From: Nansenia antarctica
Taxonomy: Eukaryota > Chordata > Actinopteri > Argentiniformes > Microstomatidae
Length of the DNA stretch: 64,000 bases
Assembly: GCA_963989245.1 (NCBI GenBank)
Contig: OZ022346.1
Location: forward strand, 2,829,462 to 2,893,461
Direction of reading: 5' to 3'
Of the stretch, positions 20,395 to 31,016 are shown in pieces. Each line of letters begins with the position of its first letter. Position 1 is the stretch's first letter. The notes below the pieces were generated by a model. That model saw nothing but the letters and a program-made list of their open reading frames with translations. It did not search any database and was not told the DNA's origin. Both the position numbers and the translations under genes were made by a program.

Positions 20395-20580
20395 GACATT
20401 GTCTCTTTCAGGTAACAGTCTCCTGACTTTGTCTCTTTCAGGTAACAGTCTCCTGACTTTGTCTCTTTCAGGTAACAGTCTCCTGACTTTGTCTCTTTCA
20501 GGTAACAGTCTCCTGACTTTGTCTCTTTCAGGTAACAGTCTCCTGACTTTGTCTCTTTCAGGTAACAATCTCCTGACTTG
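20395..20580 (+). repeat. 30-bp minisatellite with splice-like junctions, 6 copies
   Basis: Six copies of a 30-bp unit 'gtctctttcaggtaacagtc' plus 'tcctgacttt', nearly identical. Every unit contains a polypyrimidine tract plus CAG directly followed by GTAAC, that is, an acceptor and a donor with no bases between. See findings. Confidence 0.93.
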
Positions 20581-20618
20581 GCTGCTGATGGCCTTGGTCT
20601 GGTCAGATTCTCTCTGTG

Positions 20619-20635
20619 GGTTAGGGTTAGGGTTA
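20619..20635 (+). repeat. Short TTAGGG-like run
   Basis: About two and a half TTAGGG units; too short to imply a telomere remnant. Confidence 0.5.
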
Positions 20636-20949
20636 CAATGAAGAAGGTCATTGTAACCATGTTATCACAAAATACAGAATTCTTGTTTACCAGAGGTGTT
20701 TTAGCTCAACCATGCAAGCAGAGTTTACTGTGTTTACTGTTGACTTTATTAAAGACTGTGAGCGACAACACCTCTGTAGACAATCAACATGTGTTCATGG
20801 CCAAATGTACAGTCAGGTATATTTGTAGTATTTGAATGAGTACTTCAGAAAAACAATCTAATGGTATTTGTAACTTTTAAATTATTTTCTTCACCCGAAA
20901 AATATAAATGCTTTGTAATACTCTGGCATTAGACATATATATATATATA

Positions 20950-21075
20950 TGCCATTTAGCAGATGCTTTTACCAAAGTGACTTACTTTGCAGTGAGTGCT
21001 ACATTTTTAGTATGGTCCCAGCGGGAATCAGACCCCCAACCTAAGCATTGTTAGCGGCATGCTCTTGGTCATTAA
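20950..21075 (-). mobile_element. tRNA-derived SINE, minus strand
   Basis: Read on the minus strand, a tRNA-like head ('gagcatgccgctaacaatgc', B-box region 'ggttgggggtctgattcccg') is followed by a shortened body and the tail complementary to 'gccatttagcagatgctttt'. Same family as the plus-strand copy at 29839-29995. Confidence 0.65.
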
Positions 21076-21620
21076 TTAGAAACAGTTCAATGCTGTTTGT
21101 TGAAATCTGCACAGTGTTATGCTAGCTAGTTATGCTAGCAAGTAAACAGTTTCAAGGTGGTCATAGACTACTGGAAAACATAGCAAGGACATTTGAGAAC
21201 CTTGGACCGCTACAACATTTCAAACAAAATCAATACTGCTTAAAGGTAACACAGGTAATATGGCTGCTGCCTTTGCTAATTTTGAAGCTGATTCACCTTC
21301 CCCTGAAGAAGAGCATAGTTAGCATAGCATAGCATCTAGTGGAGAAAGGTGTGCATCCTGTAGTTTCTTCTTGATGAAGTATATACACGTTCCCCAGAAT
21401 GAACACTTCTTCGCTTACAGCCTTCAGCTGGCCATTAAAGATGGCCTGAAACATGGGAGATGTTTTCACTAACTGCTGCTGTCAGATATCCTCTTTGAAG
21501 TGGCCACAGACTGTGTGCGAGGTCACAGCCAGCTACTGTAAGTGGTGGAGATTAAACCCGGGTTTCCCACATGTGAAGCCCAGGTGTGCCGCATTAGACC
21601 CAGACGACAGCCTCTCGGTG

Positions 21621-21775
21621 CGAGGGTACAACCAGGCAGGGCTACCCGTCACGTAGGGTAGAGGGTACAACCAGGCAGGGCTACCCGTCACGTAGGGTAG
21701 AGGGTACAACCAGGCAGGGCTACCCGTCACGTAGGGTAGAGGGTACAACCAGGCACGGCTACCCGTCACGTAGGC
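21621..21775. repeat. 39-bp minisatellite, 4 copies
   Basis: Unit: 'agggtacaaccaggcagggc' followed by 'tacccgtcacgtagggtag'. Confidence 0.9.
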
Positions 21776-21867
21776 GCCATTCCAAATGTGACAGAATCTG
21801 GAGAAAAAGTCCCCAAGTAAGGCAAGGTCATGTTCCAGTCCTGTACAGATTTAATTATGAAAGTGCA

Positions 21868-21962
21868 GATTGTAAGCTTTCAAATGATGTGTCATACATT
21901 GAATATATCTGAAAATAGTTGGAGAAGATATGCTTATTTGAATGTTGGTCCACCTCAAACCA
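21868..21962 (+). repeat. Fragment of dispersed family D
   Basis: 'gattgtaagctttcaaatga' plus the following 60 bases also open the copies at 22313 and 43886. Here it is interrupted at its right by the SINE at 21965. Confidence 0.65.
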
Positions 21963-21964
21963 CC

Positions 21965-22225
21965 CGTTCAGCGGCCTTGCGGTTAGAGTGTCCGCCCAGG
22001 GATTGGGAGGTTGTGAGTTCGATCCCCCGGCTGAGTTTTTTCCCCTGCTTGGCACTCAGCAATAAGGGTTGGATTGGGGGGGGTAAGACCCTGCGACATA
22101 CCAGCGTCATGTCCAGGGGGGGTGTACTTGTACATCAAGCCGCCTCACGCTACGGAAACAGGAGGCTCCTGCCCTGTGGACCATTAGGCTCCAGAACCAC
22201 AGCTTCTCAAGGCCACTTACTCCAC
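21965..22225 (+). mobile_element. tRNA-derived SINE, second type
   Basis: A-box-like 'cagcggccttgcggttagag' and B box 'ggttgtgagttcgatccccc' head a body of about 200 bp with 'ggaggctcctgccctgtgga' near its end. Only one copy is seen in this window. Confidence 0.65.
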
Positions 22226-22304
22226 ACCTCAAACCAAATGTGACACAGCCCAATGAAAAGGGCTACCTGTAGGCGAAATCATTTTTCAGTTTTTTACATG
22301 TGCT

Positions 22305-23010
22305 TAAACTACAGATTGTAAGCTTTCAAATGATGCATCATACATTGAAATCGGAAACAAATTGAAGACGACATGAGTATTTGAAAGTTGCTACACCGGA
22401 AATCACTAAGCACAGAAAATCCCCATCAAAGATAATGAATCCCCATCAAACAACAAGAAACGAAGTCATTGTGTTATAGATTACACTTATTTAATGAACG
22501 TAAAACTGTTCGGAAAAATAACGAGTGGGTACTTCACATCTTCGAGTTGAATGTTAGCTAAAAAAACGAAAATCTGAAAGAAAAAAAAAAAAACTTTAAA
22601 GACGAATTTGACGTCTTTCTCATTTCCGAGAGGTGTCCAGAAACACCAGGAGCAGTCACAAATACTGGAGAAAATCGCTCTGAATCAGCCGCCCTTGCTA
22701 CCCTCGCTTTAGTAGCTATTCAGCAGCTACGAAGGAACATCGCTATAAACATCTAACTGCATGTTTAGCACATCACAACACGCTGATAGAACATCAACAT
22801 GCTAAAAACACACAACTACATGTAATTAAATGATCACACAGTCCTTGCTTTTGAACACGTCCTAAAACGTATATGTTTGTTTACAAGCCATGTAACACTA
22901 ACCCGGTAGTCTAGAAGCAGGACGGCCGATGATACCGCGAATCCAATTCACAAATGATAAGTATTTAGTGATCCTAGAACTGTTATATTGAGTGGGCTCT
23001 TCAACACTTC
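22305..23010 (+). mobile_element. Dispersed family D, longest copy
   Basis: Blocks 'gattgtaagctttcaaatga', 'cagtccttgcttttgaacac' and 'ctgttatattgagtgggctc' are shared in order with 43880-44330, and the last block with 61436-61545. No ORF. Probably a non-autonomous DNA element, but its ends were not defined. Confidence 0.6.
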
Positions 23011-23159
23011 AACTGTTGCGATAGTCCAATACCATTGGACCCGAGGGAGGTGTCGCTCCACCATGCTACATCAATAACAAATGGTTCAGAGAAGAACAAC
23101 CATCACAAGAGGCAAAGATAACAACATGCTGAAGAGAGCGACTGGTAGAAATCTGTTAA

Positions 23160-23315
23160 TTTAATTTCATTTCATTTAATTTTGCCATTTAGCAGACGCT
23201 TTTAATCCAAAGCGACTTACAATTACGAATTACAGGGACATTCCCCCTGGAGTAACCGAGGGCTAAGTGCCTTACTCAAGGGCACACTAGTAGTGGTGTG
23301 ATTTCAGGCGGGATT
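23160..23315 (-). mobile_element. SINE, 5'-truncated, minus strand
   Basis: Reverse complement of the body and tail of the SINE at 9780-9985, including the 'ctcaagggcacactagtagt' block. The tRNA head is cut off at the 'caggcgggattt' point, just inside the B box. Confidence 0.8.
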
Positions 23316-23388
23316 TTGTTGAACTGTTGAACAGTTCATGCAGGGTCAAGGTTGTACAGATCGCCACATTTGGCATATTGGCTCATAC

Positions 23389-23474
23389 GATACAGTAATA
23401 CAGATACAGTAATACAGATACAGTAATACAGATACAGATACAGTAATACAGATACAGTAATACAGATACAGTAA
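23389..23474. repeat. Short tandem repeat GATACAGTAATACA
   Basis: Units of 12-14 bp, about six copies. Confidence 0.9.
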
Positions 23475-24011
23475 CGCCTATTCACTCCTGTTGCCACTGC
23501 ACAAGGGATACAGTAGAACTGCATTGATGTGTTAAAACAGCTGAACTTTAATGGAAAAGTAAAAAAAAAAAAAAAAAAAATCATCACAATGGCGTAGTAT
23601 TGGTCCCTGATGACAGGAATATGATATTAGTTACCGGGGATCATGTGTCCCTGCTCCAGATCTGAGCTCAGCATTTATGATGCTGGAGTTTTTGTGAATG
23701 ATCTGCTGTTGCAGGCAGCCATGCAGTTCAAAAGCCATTTGGTCTCAGCCTTGAGGAAACAAGAAATTCGGATAAAAAAAACAAAACAACCCCAACAACA
23801 ACTAATTGAGCCGTGAGGTCTGATATTCATCGGCAATTGACACATACTGCCTTATCCTGATTGATCTACTTCCTTGGAAAGTGAAAGCTCTCCATGTTCA
23901 GCTGATGGTCTCCCCCCTCTCCCTCAGACCAGATGTATTGTTTTTGGTCATTGCCCAACCAGACTGCAGACTGATAAGACCACCCCAACAAGAACTTGTT
24001 TATTTCTTCAG

Positions 24012-24107
24012 ACAACTGGAGGTCGGGAGCGGTGGAATTTGGAACCGGTGCCAAGTTCGCACCGCAAAAGCAAACATGGACAGTATGGCCACAGTTCATA
24101 CTGGAGG
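24012..24107 (+). other. Candidate isolated exon
   Basis: A strong acceptor (tttatttcttcag ending at 24011) and a strong donor (AGG before gtgagtga) bracket 96 bp that are open in all three frames. One frame carries an ATG in good context (aaacATGG at about 24073-24080). I recognise none of the three products, and no neighbouring exon was found. Chance pairing of splice-like motifs remains possible. Confidence 0.25.
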
Positions 24108-24469
24108 GTGAGTGATTGTTATTCCTTCTCCTTTAACCAAGCAGCAAATGGCCATGGAGCTACTGCTAATGGTAACCATTTGCGTATGTTTTTATCACCC
24201 GGATAATCAGAATGTCTGGAAGCAGAGGGCATTATTATTTTCACGACCGACTTGGATTGGGGTCACTGGGTGACTGCAGCAGTGATTGTAGAGAATGTTA
24301 GCTGCCCTTTTTTTGTTGTAGTGGGGGACTGGATTGTTTACGCATGTAAGACATGTAAGTATATTTAATCACGGACAAGATCCAGAAAACTTGATGGATC
24401 CCATGGATGGATTCCAAACATACAATCAATGCCATTGGCTTTGTGTGCCATACCTTACTCACAGGGACA

Positions 24470-25535
24470 TTTACATTTACATTTACACTTTTGGCATTTA
24501 GCAGACGCCTTATTCCAAAGCTACTGCAATCACTACATTTGACTAAGTAAGTGAATCATCTATCCACCAGTCGTAGCAGGAAAAGTAATCTATGGTCAGG
24601 CCATGCTCTAGCAGTCGTCGTGCTAGAAGAAGGAAGATTTGTTTTGTTGTTGTAATTAATAGACACAGGAGAAACAGTACACAGGGGTAGTAGACGTCTC
24701 AGGAGCAACAGTACAGGGGTAGTAGATGTCTCAGGAGAAACAGTACAGGGGGTAGTAGATGTCTCAGGAGACACAGTACAGGGGGTAGTAGATGTCTCAG
24801 GAGAAACAGTACAGGGGGGTAGTAGATGTCTCAGGAGAAACAGTACAGGGGTAGTAGATCTCTCAGGAGAAACAGTACAGGGGTAGTAGATGTCTCAGGA
24901 GACACAGTACAGGGGGTAGTAGATGTCTCAGGAGAAACAGTACAGGGGGTAGTAGATGTCTCAGGAGAAACAGTGCAGGGGGGTAGTAGATGTCTCAGGA
25001 AAAACAGTACAGGGGGGTAGTAGATGTCTCAGGAGAAACAGTATAGGGGGGAGGGAGCAGGTGTCTCAGGAGAAACAGTATAGGGGGGAGGGAGCAGGTG
25101 TCTCTGGAGACACAGTGCAAGGGGTTAGTAGATGTCTCAGGTGGAGCAGTTAAGGTGTAACCTGAAGAGATGGAGGTCTTCAGTCTCTGACGGAAGATGG
25201 GGAGTGACTCTGCAGTTCTGACAGCCGTGGGAAGCTTGTTCCACCAGCGGGGAGCCAGTGTAGTGAAGAGACGTGACAGGGCAGCATGACTGCTGTGTTG
25301 GTGTAGAGGTGGTCGGCCAGTCGGCCAGCAGAGGTGCAGGAGCGGAGTGAACAGGCAGAAATTTGGGGGGTGACCATTGTTTGCAGGTAGGCAGGGGCTG
25401 TGCCTTTAGCTGCCTGGTAGGCGAGCACCAGGGTCTTGAATCTGATGCGAGCTGCTACTGGGAGCCAGTGAAGGGTGCGAAGGAGGGGGGTAATATGAGA
25501 GAATTTGGGGAGGTTGAAAAGCAGATGGGCGAAAG
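24470..25535 (-). mobile_element. LINE 3' part (Nimb/I-like) with ORF end
   Basis: On the minus strand the ORF end encodes LHWLPVAARIRFKTLVLAYQ, then KGTAPAYLQTMVTP, CSLRSCTSAG and a degraded remainder, the post-RT C-terminus typical of fish LINEs. It is followed by a 3' UTR containing a minisatellite (24660-25135) and the tail complementary to 'ggcatttagcagacgcctta'. RT and 5' parts are missing. Shorter copies of the 3' end, all on the minus strand, are at 19921, 34913 and 50487. Confidence 0.75.
24660..25135. repeat. 33-34-bp minisatellite inside the LINE 3' UTR, about 13 copies
   Basis: Unit: 'ggggtagtagatgtctcagg' plus 'agaaacagtaca', with length variation in the G-run. The copies at 34913 and 50487 carry only one or two such units, so the array expanded at this locus. 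Confidence 0.9.
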
Positions 25536-26065
25536 GACTTACCCTGTCTTCGCATTGTGTGACCAGGACATCTCTCCTACACTCATAACTGCCAAACGAG
25601 TTAGCCTCACATTATTTTTACAGTGAAAAAAATCACACAAGTGTATAAAGATGTGTGTTAAATGTCGTACTAGTGTGATAAGTGGCCAGCTACATTAAGA
25701 TGCAGCTAGGTAGCGGGGGGACATTGGAAAGGTAAAAATACTTTGCAACGCTTAAGCCTAAACATTAACATACATTTTCACACAGTTTACAAGCCAATAA
25801 CCTTTTCCCACAAGAGAGATTTGACCCTGGCCACAGCCTGAATCCATTACTGCAGGGGGGCAGGCGAGGGAACTGCTTTATAAAAGACAACACAGGGAGC
25901 GCAGGCCTGTGTTGAACACCGTGTCTTGCTGATTAAACCCCGGCTCTACCTTATGACTCACCTCGGGAGCAGATTGGAACAAACCCCCCTCATAGTTTTA
26001 CTGCATCAACATTTAGGAAAAATCAAAGTTTCAAGTACACATATTAGGTCTTACATTCATACAGT

Positions 26066-26167
26066 GTGTGTGTGTATTTATGTATATACAGTATATACAC
26101 TGTATATGCACACACACACGCACGCACGCACACACATGCACGCGGACACAGGTGCACACACATACAC

Positions 26168-26204
<37 letters not shown>

Positions 26205-26205
26205 T
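26066..26205. repeat. TG/CA compound microsatellite
   Basis: (GT)n, TATA-rich middle, then (CA)n with CG interruptions. Confidence 0.9.
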
Positions 26206-26472
26206 TGTGTGTGGGATTCCGAGCATTAATATGATTGTGTTTGTGTACATATTGGTTTCACCATTCAGACATGTGTATGCACAGTCCCACCAGGCTAGCC
26301 ATGGTGATAGTCCCACCAGGGTAGTCATGGCGATGGTTTGACAGGTGTTTCTGGTTGGCCCGTCATAATGGTGACCAGGCTTTCCCATGTCTAACGTTCA
26401 CATGCATCGTTAACAACACAGAGTTGAGTCGTCTGCTCCAGGTATTAGACTGAGCCTTAACTCCTCCTGCTC

Positions 26473-26805
26473 ATGGTAACCTGAGAGCATGGTAACCATG
26501 GTAACCTGAGAGCATGGTGGCAGCATGTTAGGTAACCTGAGAGCATCGTAACCATGGTAACCTGAGAGCATCGTAACCATGGTAACCTGAGAGCATGGTG
26601 GCAGCATGTTAGGTAACCTGAGAGCATGGTAACCATGGTAACCTGAGAGCATGGTGGCAGCATGTTAGGTAACCTGAGAGCATGGTAACCATGGTAACCT
26701 GAGAGCATGGTGGCAGCATGTTAGGTAACCTGAGAGCATCGTAACCATGGTAACCTGAGAGCATGGTAACCATGGTAACCTGAGAGCATGGTGGCAGCAT
26801 GTTAG
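26473..26805. repeat. Composite minisatellite (about 25/60-bp units)
   Basis: Two alternating unit types: 'catggtaacctgagagcatg' and a longer unit that adds 'gtggcagcatgttaggtaac'. Mixed order suggests repeated unequal exchange. Confidence 0.9.
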
Positions 26806-26929
26806 GCATCCTTCATGGAATCTAGGATCCGATTTGAGCGAGCGTCTGTCGTACAGGGATGAGCAAATCATTATCAATCTTTATTATAACTCTAAAATAT
26901 CTTTTGGAGTCAGATATAACATAATGTTA

Positions 26930-27075
26930 CCTCTAACTACCGTACTTGCCATACTGTACCTATCACTTATCACTATCATGTTTTATATCACTATTTGCAC
27001 TTCTGGTTGGATGCTAAACTGCTTTTCATTGTCTGGTACTTGTACACGGCAATGACAATAAAGTTGAATCTAATG
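26930..27075 (+). mobile_element. LINE 3' end (Rex1/L2-like)
   Basis: 'ttgcacttctggttggatgc' followed by 'caatgacaataaagttgaat' and a short ctaatgtaa tail is the familiar fish LINE 3' UTR end. 5'-truncated. Confidence 0.65.
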
Positions 27076-27371
27076 TAACCTAAAGGATGTACTGGTGGTA
27101 TGGGGGATTGTCCCAGACAACTGCTGTGCCTGTTATGACCAAATACGTTTCTATTTAAGCCTATGGGTCATTATTGAACAGGGAATACATAATTGTACCA
27201 CTCCCTTTGCCAACCATCTGAACACAGTTACTGCTCCACCACCTGTATTGGTGCCAGGTTTGTGTTGGTCATGGCAGACATTGTGTTTTGCCACACCAAA
27301 TAACCGAAATGGTCTTTGCATATAATAACAATTGTTTTATTTGCCATGCAATCAACTTGTCAGTCAATTGT

Positions 27372-27462
27372 TGGAATTTGGTCTTTTTTGCTCTAAGCAC
27401 AGGGTCAGCCATAGTCGGAGCCCCTGGGGGAATTAGGGGTTTAACGGCCTTGCTCAAGGGCC
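27372..27462 (-). mobile_element. SINE fragment, minus strand
   Basis: Reverse complement of the body end at 49920-50015 ('ggtcagccatagtcggagcc'). Confidence 0.65.
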
Positions 27463-27469
27463 GGGTGTT

Positions 27470-27895
27470 ATGTGTCCCCGTCTCCCTCAGAATCGAATTC
27501 AAGGTCTCCCTCCTCACCCACCAGTGCATCCATGGAACTGCCCCCCCCCTACCTCAAGGAACTCCTCCATACCCCTCAGACCTCCTCACGCACCCTCCGT
27601 TCTACTGCCACCAACCTCCTCAAGACCCCCAGGACCAAGCTCCGCACCATGGGAGATCGGGCCTTCTGCTCGGCTGCTCCCAGCCTGTGGAATGCTCTCC
27701 CTGACCACCTAAGGGCACCACAGTCTGTGGATGCTTTTAAACGGGGCCTTAAAACCCACCTTTTTAATAGAGCCTTTTTTTAGCCTTTTAATTGAAAATG
27801 TTTATTGTTTTATCTTCCTGTTTTTAATTGTAGCACTTTGAGATGTCTTATGTAAAGTGCTTTTATAAATAAAATGTATTATTATTATCTGGAAC
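27470..27895 (+). mobile_element. L2 LINE 3' end with ORF C-terminus
   Basis: Product ends PYLKELLHTPQTSSRTLRST, TPRTKLRTMGDRAFCSAAPS, LWNALPDHLRAPQSVDAF and KRGLKTHLFNRAFF, the conserved L2 post-RT C-terminus. A UTR with 'gtaaagtgcttttataaata' and an ATT microsatellite tail follows. 5'-truncated; a frame change near 27535 separates the HQCIHGTAP block. Confidence 0.85.
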
Positions 27896-28059
27896 ACCTG
27901 GGGACTATGTGTTCACAGTCAACCCAGCACCGCTCTCCTGCATCTCCAGGGCTGACCAAGTGTTATCGTGTCATCTCCCCATGGTTCTGTGTTATCATGT
28001 CATCTCTCCATGGTTCTGTGTTATCTGTTCTAGTTAACAGAGCACGCCTGCCACCCACC

Positions 28060-28617
28060 ACTAATGATTGTCAACATCTGCCTTTACATTCTACCATTAC
28101 ACAATTTAGATTACATTTAGATTCAACCTTTTTGTCATTGCACAGAGTACAACATAATGTATTGTTTGCTCTCAGCCATAGTCCCCTCTGTAACCCCCTC
28201 CCCCCCCCCGTGCAATACGAGAAACTACTGTGCAATAACCATGGGAATAATGCAGTGTTCTATAACCCTGCAATATGTTTACATTCTTGTGTTGGGTTTC
28301 ATATACCGTATAAGTTACTAGTTCATATGTTTATAAAAGTACACAGTTACATGCTAACTCCCCCCTGTCTATATACCCCCCTGTGAATAGGCCATAGTGT
28401 ATATAAGTATAGAAGTTTACATAATAGATACATTCTCAGATGTCTACCGATCACTTATCCCCCTATTTTTATTTATACCCCCCCTATTTATGTCTATTTA
28501 TGTCTCATTCTTGTTTTTCTTTATTATCTTAAGACTGTGTTTGTTTGTTAGCACCCAGAATTTAAATTCCGTTGTACCTGTTACAATGACAATAAAGATC
28601 ATTCATTCGTTCATTCA
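28060..28617 (+). mobile_element. LINE 3' UTR end, 5'-truncated
   Basis: AT/C-rich 3' UTR ending 'acaatgacaataaagatcat' followed by an ATTC tandem tail (28603-28617). A similar end with an ATTC tail is at 58800-58860. Confidence 0.55.
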
Positions 28618-28805
28618 TAGTCACCACCCCTGGAGCAATTAGGGGTTAAGTGCCTTGCTCAAGAGCACAACAGCAGCGGTAGGTAGGCACCTTAGATATG
28701 ATGTCAGCAACCTTCCAATCACCAGCTCACATGCAGCTCCCTCCTGAGGCGGGGATCGAACCAGCTAGTCGCCTTCTCTAACCTCTAGGCTGCCACCGCC
28801 CCCAC
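28618..28805 (-). mobile_element. tRNA-derived SINE, minus strand
   Basis: On the minus strand 'ggcggtggcagcctagaggt', then a B-box-like 'ggttcgatccccgcctcagg' and a body with 'cttgagcaaggcacttaacc'. Same family as 49845-50040 and 51050-51310. Confidence 0.7.
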
Positions 28806-29106
28806 CGCCCCAGAGGCTCTGTCTCTGTCATGTACGGCTCCTCGTAGGGTGAGAGAGGTGACAGTCACTTTGCCGACTAAACCTCTTCTTTACATTAACC
28901 CAGCTGGTCCCTTGTAAATGCCTGAGATTAAAGTATTTACGACGGAGGTGTTGCAAGTAAGCCATGAGTCAGACTACTTTAAAAAACAAATGGAAAAAGG
29001 CATTGTTTACTTTTCAGAAAACAGGTGCAGCGAGTGAAATGCCTCTTAAACAACAGCGGCGAGGGTATTTTCCACAATAATAGGTTATTATTAGGGCCTG
29101 ATCTGC

Positions 29107-29132
29107 CCCCCCCCCCCCCCCCCCCCCCCCCC
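29107..29132. repeat. Poly-C run
   Basis: About 26 consecutive C. Length in an assembly is unreliable. Confidence 0.95.
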
Positions 29133-29454
29133 ATGGGAAATAATTGACTACAGACTTGCACGTCGTATTTGATGGCCACAAGAACTGACTCCGGGCCAAT
29201 GAGATGAGATGCGATGTTGAAGCAGTGCCACGCCAGTAAACCTGAGCTACACACATCGTGCACATGTGTCTGTGTGGTGCCCAGTTGGCAGAGGATCCAA
29301 CCTGCCAGCTCCTCTTCTCTGCGAGCCTCCTCTGCCAACAGCGTTGGCTGAAGATCCTGACGACTCACTGTGAGACTATACCGTCAGAGGGGCAGCGCAC
29401 CTGGGCTCGGAGACTCTCAGAAGGTGTTAAAACACCAGGAGCACTCTGCTCCGG

Positions 29455-29510
29455 AGGGAGGGAGTGAGGGAAGGAGGGAAGGAGGGAAGGAGGGAGGGAG
29501 GGAGACGGCG
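29455..29510. repeat. GGAGGGAA purine tract
   Basis: Purine-only tandem run, possible triplex former. Confidence 0.9.
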
Positions 29511-29838
29511 TGAGGGAACATATTAACGAACAGGTGAAACTCCAAATTAAAGTGAAGACCAATGCCTCCCTGGTAAATGTTTTTAAGAGCGTACATCTGT
29601 TTTTAAGCTTGGCATCAGTGATCTAGCTGCTTGTAAAAAAAAGGCAGACATTTTTCCTCATACTGTAGCACTGATGTGGTTAATGTGCGATGTGTCAGTG
29701 TTCAAAGAGGTTAAATTCCATCTACCTACAAATAGTTATTGACCGCAAAATGTGCACATTTTACAGCGAGGTAAAAGTATTTATCAGATATGTAAACATG
29801 TGTTTATCAATGTTTATCAGCTTCAGAGTTCTAGCCTT

Positions 29839-29995
29839 GTGGTCCTCTGTGGCTCGGTTAGCATAGCGCATGGCGCTAACAACACTGAGGTTGGGGGTTC
29901 GACTCACGCTGGGACCACATATACTGAAACATGTTTGCAGTCACTGCAGTGCACGTCGCTTTGGATGAAAGCTTCAGCTAAATGGCGTATATTAA
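29839..29995 (+). mobile_element. tRNA-derived SINE, HpaI-like
   Basis: A-box region 'tggctcggttagcatagcgc', B box 'ggttgggggttcgactcacg' (29889-29908), a short body, and the tail 'gtcgctttggatgaaagctt' with 'cagctaaatggcg'. Layout matches salmonid-type HpaI-like SINEs. Confidence 0.8.
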
Positions 29996-30404
29996 GTCTG
30001 TCAAAAGTGAATCACCTGTCCCATTTTGGGAAATATATTGACAAAGAATATGCAATGTTCAACTTTGTGACCACAAAATATGATGATCATCTTGAACATC
30101 CTATACTCCCTTACATATTTGTGCCATACATAATTGAAATGTATTAAATACCTTCTACCTCATTATGATACACACAACGCCAGTTGTTTTGATTGAAATT
30201 GGTTCAGTGAGGGCTGAAAGTACCTAGGGCAGACCACGGGATAGTATGGTATAGATTACCAAATCAGAAAAACACATTTGCAAGGTGAGTAAAACTCACT
30301 AATTATTTCCATCTTCCATTTTTGCTTGAATATTGGCTGTAGGATTCATGATATAAATAATCGATTTCTTATCTCATTGGACCCCACAGTCTTGGAGCCA
30401 AATT

Positions 30405-31013
30405 AAGCCGGGTACACATATAACGATAATCTGGCCGATTTTGGCCCAATTTCCCCCCTTCTGACCAAGGACAGCAAACGCCCGATTATCGGATGGCTCT
30501 AAAGATTATCCTACAAGATTATCCTGTGGTGTGAGGTGTGTTAAGAGTCCATTTCTCCCGACAATCTGCTCGTAAAATGGTCGGGGACGACGACCGTAAA
30601 TATTAAACGTGTTAAATATTTACGATCAAAAGTCCTCTTGTGTGGGCGAAACTGACAACTCGCGAGTCCGATTGTGACGTGGAATGGAATGTAGCCAATC
30701 AAGAAGCGAGCTGACTGACGGGTCTTCTTCTTTTCGTTCTTCAGAACTTTATTTGCCCTGTCGCACATGGCTGCCTCGTACAGGTCAGTCAGGGTACTAC
30801 TACCCTGATCACGCCAGATTTCTGACTTGGGGACAAGACTCTAGACTGTCATGGGGATAGATCTTTGTATGTGGTGTGCTGTATTGGGAATATCAGAGCA
30901 CACCACACACAATACGATCAAAACTGTTCATTTTTTATCTTCATGTGTGGGGTCTCTCTCAGATAAAAAAATCGGTTAAGATGTAACAGATGTGTAACAG
31001 TGTGTACCAGGCT
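30405..31013. mobile_element. PIF/Harbinger-type MITE
   Basis: Terminal inverted repeats AGCC(G/T)GGTACACA at both ends, flanked by TTA at 30402-30404 and 31014-31016, the 3-bp target duplication of the PIF/Harbinger superfamily. Internally GC-richer than the flanks, with paired motifs such as 'ttaaatatttacgatc'. No transposase; the length of 609 bp is typical of a non-autonomous copy. Confidence 0.75.
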
Positions 31014-31016
31014 TTA

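Noticed and set aside
20619..20635. Interstitial telomere repeat
   Set aside because: Fewer than three TTAGGG units; chance or SINE-associated.
21965..22040. True tRNA gene (also 9780, 29839 and 51050)
   Set aside because: A and B boxes are present, but no cloverleaf with an intact acceptor stem; each is the head of a SINE.
27874..28386. 170-codon open frame
   Set aside because: Lies within LINE 3' UTR-like sequence; no domain, codon or splice support.
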